Position numbers and translations under genes: made by a program. A DNA stretch of 10,536 nucleotides from Bryobacterales bacterium (lineage in GTDB: Bacteria; Acidobacteriota; Terriglobia; Bryobacterales; Bryobacteraceae), in assembly GCA_025353235.1 (NCBI GenBank), contig JANXQZ010000635.1, positions 1 to 10,536 of the forward strand, read 5' to 3'. Shown in pieces: positions 1 through 7,260 of this stretch (the first letter of the stretch is position 1; the number at the start of each line of letters is the position of its first letter). Under the pieces are notes generated by a model. That model was not told where the DNA came from, did not search any database, and saw only the letters and a program-made list of their open reading frames with translations.

Positions 1-12
1 CTCGCCAGACGC

Positions 13-226
13 TCACGCCGCGAACAGAACCCGAAGCGGTTCAGGAACGTCCTCGCCACTCTCGATCATGTCGGCGAGTACCTGTAAAGCTATGGACTTC
101 ACCTTTCGGACCGCATCTTCTTCGACGTACCGTAGGCCATCACACCAGGAAGGTCGGGTACAGAGGCTAGGATTCTACCATCTTCCTCCCGCTCCACCTC
201 CACGCGGATCGGCTCAGATTCACCAT
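13..226 (-). pseudogene. HicB-like antitoxin remnant, frameshifted
   Basis: Two reading frames on the minus strand together give a HicB-type (partial RNase H fold) antitoxin. The first half (about 215 down to 125) reads PIRVEVEREEDGR and then VPDLPGVMAYG, the typical HicB beta-hairpin and 'PELPG..AYG' motif. The second half, in another frame (about 128 down to 13), reads EEDAVRKVKSIALQVL, continues with ADMIESGEDVPEP and ends LRVLFAA-stop. This is the usual helix and C-terminal tail of about 70-residue HicB proteins. The frames join near 122-130, where one base appears to be missing; the first frame then stops at 99-101. The ATG at 224-226 is also out of frame with the first half, so the start may be damaged too. 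No HicA toxin is seen next to it. In an intact system HicB neutralises the mRNA-cleaving toxin HicA. A sequencing error could mimic a single frameshift, but the decayed toxin genes alongside favour real decay. Confidence 0.6.
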
Positions 227-424
227 AACGTGTCTAGTTTACCGAATTCCCCCCGCTCAACGGCGCAGCGTAGAGTTTCAGTGACCCCTTCCACGTCGCA
301 GTGGCCGTGGAGAATGGCAACAATTTCAAGAAAAGCGACCTTCTCGCGGATGACGGACTTCACGCGATCTGCCATCTCAAGGCTCGAGCGCGGCCTCTGG
401 TGCAAAGATATAACGACGCCTCAT
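220..424 (-). pseudogene. ParE/RelE-like toxin remnant with internal deletions
   Basis: Three fragments line up with a ParE/RelE-superfamily toxin (normally about 95-100 residues). The start is ATG at 424-422, overlapping the antitoxin stop as ATGA, and reads MRRRYIFAPEAALEP before a stop at 377-379. A second frame (within 405-220) gives SSLEMADRVKSVIREKVAFL, the central helix, and then continues directly as EIVAILHGHCDVEGV, the family's C-terminal strand. Compared with a complete ParE, the segment after the first strand (around 'DLxxIWxYI') is missing with a change of frame. The whole stretch with the 'PGxGH' and 'PVYSYLIVY' type motifs is also missing between VAFL and EIVAILHG. Recognisable similarity ends near 283; the frame runs on to a stop at 220. 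An intact protein would inhibit growth by poisoning gyrase or cleaving mRNA. This one has lost most of its fold and is very unlikely to be active. Confidence 0.62.
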
Positions 425-604
425 TCCATCTGTGCTTTCAGGTGGGCCAAGTATCCGTCCAACTCGTCTTCAGGGATTCCCTCACCTCGGTTGAGCTGAT
501 CTATCCCTCGACGAATTTTCTGGATGATCGCGACGGTCCGCCATCGTAATGCCGGACTTCCCACTCGGATCGGCCCCCAAAGTGCGTCTCATTTCCTCCA
601 TCAT
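421..604 (-). pseudogene. ParD-like antitoxin remnant
   Basis: The frame ending at the TGA at 423-421 reads IIQKIRRGIDQLNRGEGI and then PEDELDGYLAHLKAQME. This matches the C-terminal toxin-wrapping tail common in ParD-type antitoxins ('..GIxQLxRGEGIPxxE..'). The longest open stretch in that frame is only 47 codons, from a GTG at 564-562, and lacks a ribbon-helix-helix DNA-binding N-terminus. A second frame starting at ATG 604-602 (MMEEMRRTL...) reaches ITMADRR at about the same point and then runs out of frame to a stop at 482-484, so a frameshift near 525-540 may have split the gene. The N-terminal part is not convincingly ParD-like. Its position just before a ParE-like toxin start, with overlapping stop and start codons, is the classic parDE arrangement and supports the assignment. 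Confidence 0.5.
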
Positions 605-642
605 CGCGGTCGAGCATCCAACATCTTGGAATCAACCACTTA

Positions 643-2466
643 ATGAGCGAAACAGCCGAGACTGAAAAGAAAGGGTGGAGGGAACGCCTCGCTGCCCTGA
701 AAAATATTCCTCCCGTGCTCAAGCTCGTGTGGCAGTCGAGTCCTGCCCTCACCGGCACGGCCCTGGCTTGCCGCGTCCTGATTGCCCTGGTTCCGGTCGG
801 AGCACTATGGGTCGGCAAGATGATCATCGACACCGTGGTCGGCACCCTAAAAAACGGCGGCGCCTTCCCACAACAGATCTGGCTCCTGCTCGGTGCGGAG
901 TTCGCCCTCACGGGAATTGCCAGCATTCTAAACCGCGCGTCCGACTATGCCAACGCCCGCATCGCAGACCAGTTCACCCGCGAGGTGAGCCTCAGGATCA
1001 TGCGGCACGCCGCCAAGCTCGACCTCGCATCCTTCGAGGACCCCGTGTTCTACGACAAGCTGGAGCGAGCAAGGGTGCAAGCTACTGATCGCGTGGGTCT
1101 CCTCAGTGCGCTCGGACAACTCATGCAGCAGGTGATCACTCTGATCTCGCTTGCCGTTGGCGTTATCATTTTCTCCCCCGTCATTTTTCTGCTGCTGTTA
1201 GTTACAGTCGTCCCGGCGTTCCTAGGCGAGAGTCACTTCGCGTTTCTAGGCTACACGTTGGCGTACAGCCTAACTCCACTCAGACGCGAACTCGACTATC
1301 TGCGCGTGCTCGGGACAAGCAAGGAGAGCGCGAAGGAAGTGAAAGTCTTCGGCCTGGGCGAGTACTTGCGTCAGCGCTTCGACAGCATTCAAGGAGAACT
1401 TATCACTCGCAATCGCCGCTTGCAGAAGAAGCGCTTGTGGGTGGGCGCGCTGCTTGCGCTGGTCAGTTCGGCCGGATACTACGGTGCCTACGCCTACCTT
1501 GTTTTTCGGACGCTATCCGGTCATCTCTCGGTCGGCGATCTTACCTTCCTAGCCGGTGCGCTGATGGGCTGCAGCAGCCAGCTCCAGCAAATCTTTTCCA
1601 CTTTCACCGGCATCGCCGACCAAGCTCTGTTCCTCACCGATCTGCTCACGTTCTTCGCAGTCAAGCCGAAAATTCGCTCCAAGCCCAACGCTCTTCCCGC
1701 TCCTCGCCCCATCCGCGAGGGCTTCGAATTTCGCAAGGTCTGCTTCGAGTATCCCGGAACGAAGCGCATCATCTTAAACAACGTCAACTTTCGTCTGAAC
1801 CAAGGCGAGCGCATTGCTCTTGTGGGAGCGAACGGTCAAGGAAAAACCACATTCGTCAAGCTCATGGCGCGGCTGTATGAGCCCACTTCCGGTCGAATTT
1901 TGCTGGATGGAGTGGACTTGCGCGACTACAAGCTCGAAGATCTTCAAAGAGAGATCGGGGTCATCTTTCAAGACTTCATGCGCTACGATATGACGGCTCG
2001 CGAGAACATTGGCGTTGGTCGGATTGACCAGTTGAAGAACGAGCCCCAGTTGCGCGCAGCCGCTGAAAAGAGCAAGGCAATTGAGCTGATCGATCGATTC
2101 CCGGATGGTCTCGAGCAGATGCTGGGTCGCAGGTTCGAAGGAGGGCTGGACCTCTCCGGGGGAGAATGGCAGAAATTTGCGCTGGCGCGCGCCTACATGC
2201 GAGATGCTCAGGTATTAATCCTGGATGAACCTACGGCGGCTCTGGACGCCATGGCCGAGTACGAAGTGTTCCGGCGGTTCGCCGAACTCACCAGCGATCG
2301 GATGGCCGTCATGATCTCCCATCGCTTTTCGACAGTACGGATGACGGATCGCATTGTAGTTCTGGAGGATGGCACAATTCGGGAGCAGGGGACGCACGAT
2401 CAATTAGTCGCACGCGGCGGCCGCTATGCTGAAATGTTCGAGTTGCAAGCCGCAAACTATAGGTAG
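643..2466 (+). CDS. ABC exporter, fused permease and ATP-binding protein
   Basis: A 607-residue half-transporter of the MsbA/NdvA-like exporter type, expected to work as a homodimer in the inner membrane and to pump a substrate outward using ATP. Residues about 35-320 form the membrane domain. Clear hydrophobic segments lie around 36-66, 78-98, 164-205 and 265-310, and an ESHFAFLGY...RRELDYLRVLGTSKESAKEV stretch forms the usual cytoplasmic coupling region. The ATPase domain has every key motif: Walker A GANGQGKTT (G395-T403), Q-loop Q443 (VIFQD), signature LSGGEW (504-509), Walker B with catalytic glutamate LILDEP (D528, E529), D-loop, and H-loop H560 (ISHR). The signature is LSGGE, not LSGGQ, and is followed by WQKFALARA. 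The ATG at 643 has no strong ribosome binding site. The gene ends 3 bases before the glucan synthase, so they are almost certainly co-transcribed. Export of that synthase's glucan is the natural inference, as for NdvA/ChvA, but the substrate cannot be read from the sequence. Confidence 0.93.
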   Translation: MSETAETEKKGWRERLAALKNIPPVLKLVWQSSPALTGTALACRVLIALVPVGALWVGKMIIDTVVGTLKNGGAFPQQIWLLLGAEFALTGIASILNRASDYANARIADQFTREVSLRIMRHAAKLDLASFEDPVFYDKLERARVQATDRVGLLSALGQLMQQVITLISLAVGVIIFSPVIFLLLLVTVVPAFLGESHFAFLGYTLAYSLTPLRRELDYLRVLGTSKESAKEVKVFGLGEYLRQRFDSIQGELITRNRRLQKKRLWVGALLALVSSAGYYGAYAYLVFRTLSGHLSVGDLTFLAGALMGCSSQLQQIFSTFTGIADQALFLTDLLTFFAVKPKIRSKPNALPAPRPIREGFEFRKVCFEYPGTKRIILNNVNFRLNQGERIALVGANGQGKTTFVKLMARLYEPTSGRILLDGVDLRDYKLEDLQREIGVIFQDFMRYDMTARENIGVGRIDQLKNEPQLRAAAEKSKAIELIDRFPDGLEQMLGRRFEGGLDLSGGEWQKFALARAYMRDAQVLILDEPTAALDAMAEYEVFRRFAELTSDRMAVMISHRFSTVRMTDRIVVLEDGTIREQGTHDQLVARGGRYAEMFELQAANYR

Positions 2467-2469
2467 CGC
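2461..2469 (+). promoter_or_regulatory. Ribosome binding site overlapping the upstream stop codon
   Basis: AGG at 2461-2463 is the last sense codon of the ABC transporter. It is followed by its TAG stop (2464-2466) and, after three more bases, the ATG of the glucan synthase at 2470. AGGT lies about 6 bases before the ATG, a normal spacing. This supports the ATG at 2470 as the true start and suggests that translation of the synthase is coupled to that of the transporter. Confidence 0.5.
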
Positions 2470-5400
2470 ATGGTATCGAACGACAGATTCTTGCAGATGG
2501 AAGCTCGCGAGTTGCGCGAGGCGCTGTCTCCAAAGTTCTGGAAAAAGTTGGGCGGCGGTGAGGAGGATCCCCGCATTTACAGATTAGCCGTGGAGGCCGT
2601 GGATCGCTATGCAGGCGAGCTGAATCGGGCGAACCTGAGCCAATTCTTCAAGGAGCGCCAGAGCGTAGCGGTGTTCTCCCTGGCCGAGTTGTGGGCAATC
2701 CGGCCGGTTCTGAAAAAGGCTCTACTCGCAAGAATCTCGTCTTCAAGCACCGAAGATCAAGCCGCTATCCAAAGCCTGCGGACTTTGGATCAGCTTCGCT
2801 GGAACGAGTTCATCGAATCCTTATCGGTGGTAAACGCGATACTTTCGAACGATCCAGCAGGCGCGTATGCCCGCATGGATTTCGAGACGCGCGACGGGTA
2901 TCGAGGGCAAGTGGAAAGGCTGTCCGGGAAGGGCAACCAGCCGGAAAAGCAGGCGGAGAAAGAAGTACGCACGGCGGAGTCGCTGCTCGCCAAGGCTCGC
3001 GAGGAGGATCGGCACATCGGCCACTACTTGCAGCGCCGGGTGCGCTACCCACATCTGTTCTATTTCGGCGGGGTCCTCCTCATCACCGGGCTGCTCCTGT
3101 ATCTTGCCCATTCAGTTCTCGCCCCCATTTCCGCTTGGCTCTTGGCGACTCTCGCGATTCCTTTCAGCCAGATTGCGCTCGCTGTTGTGAACTCGCTCGC
3201 CAATCGGTTCGTGGCTCCCAGCCGCCTGCCTCGCATGGACTTTTCCAAAGGCTTGCCTGACGACTGCCATTCCTTTATCGTGGTGCCGACCCTCATTCTC
3301 TCCCGAGTGGGCGTTGAAAAATTGCTGGAGCGCATTGAAATTCACTACCTCGCCAACCGTGATCCAAATCTCTTCTTCGCACTTCTCACCGATTTCTCCG
3401 ACGCAGCAACGCAGCGCACCGAAAGTGACGATCTCATTGACGTCTGCGCACAAGGCATCCGCGCGCTGAATACTCGCTATGGCGCACAGGGCCGCGGCCC
3501 CTTTTTCTTGTTCCACCGCGAGCGCCATTGGAATCCTTCGGAAGGCGTATGGATGGGTCGAGAACGCAAGCGCGGCAAGCTCGACGACTTCAACGATTAC
3601 CTCTTAGGCCGACAGGACACCTTCGACCGTAAGGTGGGCGACCTAACTCAGGTTGACGGCATTCGCTACATTATTACTCTCGATACGGACACGCAGCTTC
3701 CCCGCGACACCGCCCGCGAGCTGGTGGCAGCCATGGCTCATCCGCTGAATCGGCCGGTGCTGGATGAATCGAACGTAGTGCGTCAGGGCTACGCCATTCT
3801 GCAGCCGCGCGTCAGCATCAGCATGGAATCGGCGCGGCGGTCGCGGCTCGCGAATCTCTACAGCGGCCAGACCGGACTCGACCCCTACACCAAGGCCGTT
3901 TCCGACGTCTACCAGGATCTGTTCGGCCAGGCGTCGTACATGGGCAAGGGGATCTACGATCTGAATGCCTTCGCCCAGGCCACGCGCGAACGTTTCCCCG
4001 ACAACACGCTGCTTAGCCACGATTTGATCGAAGGCGAACATGCCCGCGTCGGCCTCATTTCCGATATTGAAGTAATCGACGATTTTCCGGCCACCTACGA
4101 GGCGTTCTCGAAACGCAAGCATCGCTGGGTGCGCGGCGATTGGCAGATTTCCCCCTGGCTCCTGCCCCGGGTACCCGACGCGGAGTGGCGCTGGCACTCG
4201 AATCCTTTGAGCCTGTTGTCCCGCTGGAAGATTTTCGATAACCTCCGGCGTAGCTTGTACGAAATCTCGCTGGTTGCCTTCTGCGTTGCCAGCCTGTTTG
4301 GCGAGCATCCGCTGAGGTGCACCGCCGCCGTCCTATTAACACTCGTGTTTCCGGCATTTGCGCAAACTGTTTTTAGCCTGTCCCGGTTCCCTCCCCTTCG
4401 ATTCTGGCGCGTGTTCCTGCGGGAAACGGTTTCGCAACTGGTGAGAGGCATTGTCGAGGCGCTGGTTCAACTCGCGTTTCTATTGCATCAGGCTTTGCTG
4501 ATGCTGGATGCCATCGTTCGCACGATGATCCGCCACCTTGTAACCCATCGCAAGCTTCTCGAATGGGAGAGCGCCGCGCAAGCGGAATCGGGCAGCGCGT
4601 CGACGTTGAGTCTGGCTTCCATCTACCTGATCGCCTGCCCCATCCTGGCCACCGTGCTCTCTCTCTTCGCCGCGCGCGCGGAAACTGCAACCGAACTGCT
4701 TCCGATAGCAGTGATGATTCTGTGGGCGATCTCGCCGCTAGCGGCCGAGTTTATCAGCAGCCGCACGCGCTCAGATCAAGGTCGAGAGGATCGGCGCGAC
4801 GTGAGATTCCTGCGAGACATCGCACTGAAGACTTGGCGCTATTTTGTGGACTTTGGCGGCGAGCAGGACAACTGGCTGGTTCCGGATAATGTTCAGGAAG
4901 TCCCTTGGGCCGTCGCTCGGCGATCTTCGCCCACAAACATGGGCCTGCAACTGGTTGCCAATATCGCCGCCGCCGACTTCGGATATTTGACCCAGTTCGA
5001 ACTGTCCGCACGATTGGAGAGGACTCTAACTACACTGGCGCGGCTCGAACGCGGCCGAGGCCATCTATTCAACTGGTATGACACTGGCACGCTTCAGCCC
5101 CTGGCGCCACGGTACGTTTCCGCCGTCGACAGCGGGAATTTCGCGGCCGCCCTGGTCACTTTGAAGCAAAGTTGTGCGGAAAGTTGCTTGAATCCCGTGC
5201 TCTCGCCGCAGTTGTTTAGCGGTCTCAGGGACCACATCGAACTGCTCCGGCTCTCCATCCCGGCTGAGGCCCGGACCGCGCCGATCATGCGGCATGTCGA
5301 TGCCCTCAGCAAACAAGTGGAGTGCCAGTCGGCCGGACTTTATTACTGGAGAGGCCTGCTCGGCGAGGTTCAAAAGAGGTCAGTCCAGTTGTCGGAGAAC

Positions 5401-6648
5401 ATCCAGTGGTTATGCGATCACTGGAGTTCGCGCAATCGCGAGTCGCTGGACCGAACGCGCTACTGGATGCAAGCGCTGACGGGGCGCGTGGATGCTATGC
5501 TCGGCGCCCTTGGCGAACTCGCGCCCTGGCTGACGGGACCCCTCGAGCATGAGTTGCGAGTGCTCGCGTCGGATCCTCGCATGAAAACGCTCATGCAAGA
5601 GATGAGCCGGGTTGGCAAGCTGTCGGAACTGCCTGGCCAATACGACTCGGTAGATCGTGAAGCCGGCTTGCTGCTCGCTTCGGACTCGCTGGTGCCAGCA
5701 TCCAGGAAGGCTCTGGAAGATCTGCAAGCCGCACTCGATCCGGCACGCCGGAGTGCAACCGCTCTCATCTCCGACTTCGAGCGGATGGCTTCGTTCGCCG
5801 ATCGCATGTTCCGCGAAATGGATTTTGGATTCCTGCTTGATCGGGATCGGATGCTCATGCGCATCGGCTATGACGTGGAAACGGGCCAGCTGGACGACTC
5901 GCGTTACGACTTGCTAGCGTCCGAGGCTCGGACCGCCGTGTTTCTAGCAGTGGCGAAAGGGGATTTCCCGCGCGAAGCTTGGTTCCGCCTCGGCCGCAAG
6001 CTGACCACCTATCGAGGCTGCCGAACGTTGCTGTCGTGGAGCGGCACGATGTTCGAATACCTTATGCCGCCGCTGTTTCTGCGCACCTTCGAAGAGAGCT
6101 TGCTAGCAGAGAGTCAGATTGGCGCGGTCAGGATTCAGCAGTTGTATTGCCGGGCGATGCGAGTCCCTTGGGGTGTCTCGGAGGCGGCGCACAGCGGGCG
6201 CGACGAAGCTCAGAATTATCAATATCGCGCATTCGGCATTCCGGTGATGGCGTTGCAGCAACTGCACCGGCGCGATCTGGTAATTGCCCCCTATGCGACT
6301 CTGTTGGCGCTACCCATTGACCGGCGGCGTTCACTGGCTAATTTGCGGGCGATGGCCGAACGCGAGTGGCTCGGCGATTACGGCTTTTTCGATTCGATCG
6401 ATTTCATGGGACGCAAGCCTGTAGTAGTGCGGTCCTTTATGGCCCACCATCAAGGCATGGCTTTCACGGCGCTGGCGAATGCTTTGCTGAGTAATCCGAT
6501 GCCGCGCCGTTTTCACTCCGAACCGATGGTTCTTGCCACCGAGCTGTTACTGCAGGAGCGCTTGCCTGCGATGATTGACGAGCATCCTTCGGAAGATCCG
6601 GCGCCGGCGCCTAGCGAAGCAGGAGTTCCTGCAGTCGCCCTCACTTAA
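2470..6648 (+). CDS. Cyclic beta-1,2-glucan synthase-like protein (GT84 plus cyclisation domain, no GH94)
   Basis: A 1392-residue membrane enzyme resembling the first two thirds of NdvB/ChvB/Cgs, which build beta-1,2-glucan from UDP-glucose. Residues 1-190 are a soluble N-terminal region (FSLAELWAIRP). A membrane pair spans about 198-245. The GT84 catalytic domain (about 265-590) carries LDTDTQLPRD (D405, D407), SYMGKGIYDLNAF, SHDLIEGEHAR (D518, E521) and RKHRWVRGDWQ (R552, W553), the counterpart of the QxxRW motif of processive transferases. A membrane bundle covers about 597-765. The 'glycoamylase-like' cyclisation domain (about 780-1370; classed as GH189 as I recall) has VPDNVQEVP (804-812), FNWYDT (867-872), VPWGVSEAAH (from 1232) and MAHHQGM (1324-1330). 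Full-length family members are about 2800 residues and continue into a GH94 phosphorylase region that trims chains to size. Here the protein ends about 30 residues after LLLQERLPA, in an Ala/Pro/Glu-rich tail. It is coupled to the ABC exporter. The glucan product and linkage are inferred from family membership. Confidence 0.9.
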   Translation: MVSNDRFLQMEARELREALSPKFWKKLGGGEEDPRIYRLAVEAVDRYAGELNRANLSQFFKERQSVAVFSLAELWAIRPVLKKALLARISSSSTEDQAAIQSLRTLDQLRWNEFIESLSVVNAILSNDPAGAYARMDFETRDGYRGQVERLSGKGNQPEKQAEKEVRTAESLLAKAREEDRHIGHYLQRRVRYPHLFYFGGVLLITGLLLYLAHSVLAPISAWLLATLAIPFSQIALAVVNSLANRFVAPSRLPRMDFSKGLPDDCHSFIVVPTLILSRVGVEKLLERIEIHYLANRDPNLFFALLTDFSDAATQRTESDDLIDVCAQGIRALNTRYGAQGRGPFFLFHRERHWNPSEGVWMGRERKRGKLDDFNDYLLGRQDTFDRKVGDLTQVDGIRYIITLDTDTQLPRDTARELVAAMAHPLNRPVLDESNVVRQGYAILQPRVSISMESARRSRLANLYSGQTGLDPYTKAVSDVYQDLFGQASYMGKGIYDLNAFAQATRERFPDNTLLSHDLIEGEHARVGLISDIEVIDDFPATYEAFSKRKHRWVRGDWQISPWLLPRVPDAEWRWHSNPLSLLSRWKIFDNLRRSLYEISLVAFCVASLFGEHPLRCTAAVLLTLVFPAFAQTVFSLSRFPPLRFWRVFLRETVSQLVRGIVEALVQLAFLLHQALLMLDAIVRTMIRHLVTHRKLLEWESAAQAESGSASTLSLASIYLIACPILATVLSLFAARAETATELLPIAVMILWAISPLAAEFISSRTRSDQGREDRRDVRFLRDIALKTWRYFVDFGGEQDNWLVPDNVQEVPWAVARRSSPTNMGLQLVANIAAADFGYLTQFELSARLERTLTTLARLERGRGHLFNWYDTGTLQPLAPRYVSAVDSGNFAAALVTLKQSCAESCLNPVLSPQLFSGLRDHIELLRLSIPAEARTAPIMRHVDALSKQVECQSAGLYYWRGLLGEVQKRSVQLSENIQWLCDHWSSRNRESLDRTRYWMQALTGRVDAMLGALGELAPWLTGPLEHELRVLASDPRMKTLMQEMSRVGKLSELPGQYDSVDREAGLLLASDSLVPASRKALEDLQAALDPARRSATALISDFERMASFADRMFREMDFGFLLDRDRMLMRIGYDVETGQLDDSRYDLLASEARTAVFLAVAKGDFPREAWFRLGRKLTTYRGCRTLLSWSGTMFEYLMPPLFLRTFEESLLAESQIGAVRIQQLYCRAMRVPWGVSEAAHSGRDEAQNYQYRAFGIPVMALQQLHRRDLVIAPYATLLALPIDRRRSLANLRAMAEREWLGDYGFFDSIDFMGRKPVVVRSFMAHHQGMAFTALANALLSNPMPRRFHSEPMVLATELLLQERLPAMIDEHPSEDPAPAPSEAGVPAVALT

Positions 6649-6696
6649 TGCATATGAAAAAGCTGCCACCGGGGGTTGGGGCGAGAACTTCGCGAG

Positions 6697-7245
6697 ATGA
6701 GATACTGGGCGATCATGGCGCGATATAAGCATCGAAAACACCGCCCGGCACCCCAAGCCATAGACACACACTCGAAGTCCGCAGGATTGCGGGCCGTCGC
6801 GCTATTCGAAGCATTTAAGGGGAGCGTCGTGTTGTTGCTCGAACTCGGGCTTCTCACCCTTATTCATAAGGATGCTGGAGAGGTGGCCGAGCACTTGGTC
6901 CGCGTTCTGCACCTGAATCCTGAAAAGCACATGTCGCAGGCAATTATCAGCGCTGCCTACAAACTGACTGACGCGAAACTCTGGGCTATCGCAGCTGGCG
7001 GGCTGGCATACGCTACCGTACGCTTTGTGGAGGCTTATGGGCTTTGGCACCGCCGGGTGTGGGCGGAGTGGTTTGCGCTGCTCTCGGGCTGTCTGTATCT
7101 GCCGTGGGAGTTTTATGAGCTTGCGGAAAAGGCTACCCCCGTGCGAGCAATCATCCTTGCGTCGAATGTGGCGATTGTCGTTTACATGCTGACAATTCGA
7201 ATGCATGCGAGCCGGGCAGGGGGCGACGAAATTATTGCGGTTTAG
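6697..7245 (+). CDS. DUF2127 family membrane protein
   Basis: A small integral membrane protein matching the DUF2127 family, which has no established function. Characteristic stretches are GLRAVALFEAFKG, VLHLNPEKH, YATVRFVEAYGLWHRRVW and LYLPWEFYELA. About four hydrophobic segments are visible: near the N-terminus (VVLLLELGLLTLI), in the middle (LWAIAAGGLAYATVRF), then WFALLSGCLYLPWEF, and at the end (ASNVAIVVYMLTI). The N-terminus is rich in Arg, Lys and His (ARYKHRKHRPAP). The start is uncertain: ATG 6697 (182 residues) was chosen, ATG 6715 (176 residues) is nearly as good, and a TTG at 6676 is in frame but less likely. No convincing ribosome binding site separates them. It lies 48 bases after the glucan synthase on the same strand and is probably in the same transcript, though a role in glucan synthesis or export is only a positional guess. 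Confidence 0.85.
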   Translation: MRYWAIMARYKHRKHRPAPQAIDTHSKSAGLRAVALFEAFKGSVVLLLELGLLTLIHKDAGEVAEHLVRVLHLNPEKHMSQAIISAAYKLTDAKLWAIAAGGLAYATVRFVEAYGLWHRRVWAEWFALLSGCLYLPWEFYELAEKATPVRAIILASNVAIVVYMLTIRMHASRAGGDEIIAV

Positions 7246-7260
7246 CAAGGTTTTTTCGCT

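Noticed and set aside
68..549. Two overlapping plus-strand open frames (68-499 and 301-549) at the left edge.
   Set aside because: Their translations look random in composition, while the minus strand carries recognisable toxin-antitoxin fragments across the same bases.
501..926. A 141-codon open frame on the minus strand spanning the start of the ABC transporter.
   Set aside because: Most of it lies opposite the transporter's first membrane segments; its last part runs through the antitoxin relic in the wrong frame.
3643..4308. A 221-codon open frame on the minus strand inside the glucan synthase gene.
   Set aside because: The plus strand here encodes the conserved GT84 core (DTDTQLPRD to WVRGDWQ); the minus-strand translation resembles no family and is a shadow of high-GC coding sequence.
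6654..6728. A 24-codon open frame (MKKLPPGVG...) between the synthase and the DUF2127 gene.
   Set aside because: It has no ribosome binding site, overlaps the start of the DUF2127 gene in another frame and has no features beyond a chance ATG.
7246..7260. A run of six T after the DUF2127 stop codon, possibly a shared terminator for the convergent genes.
   Set aside because: No stable GC-rich hairpin precedes the T-run on either strand; only a weak 5-bp pairing (CGAAA with TTTCG) across a long loop was found.
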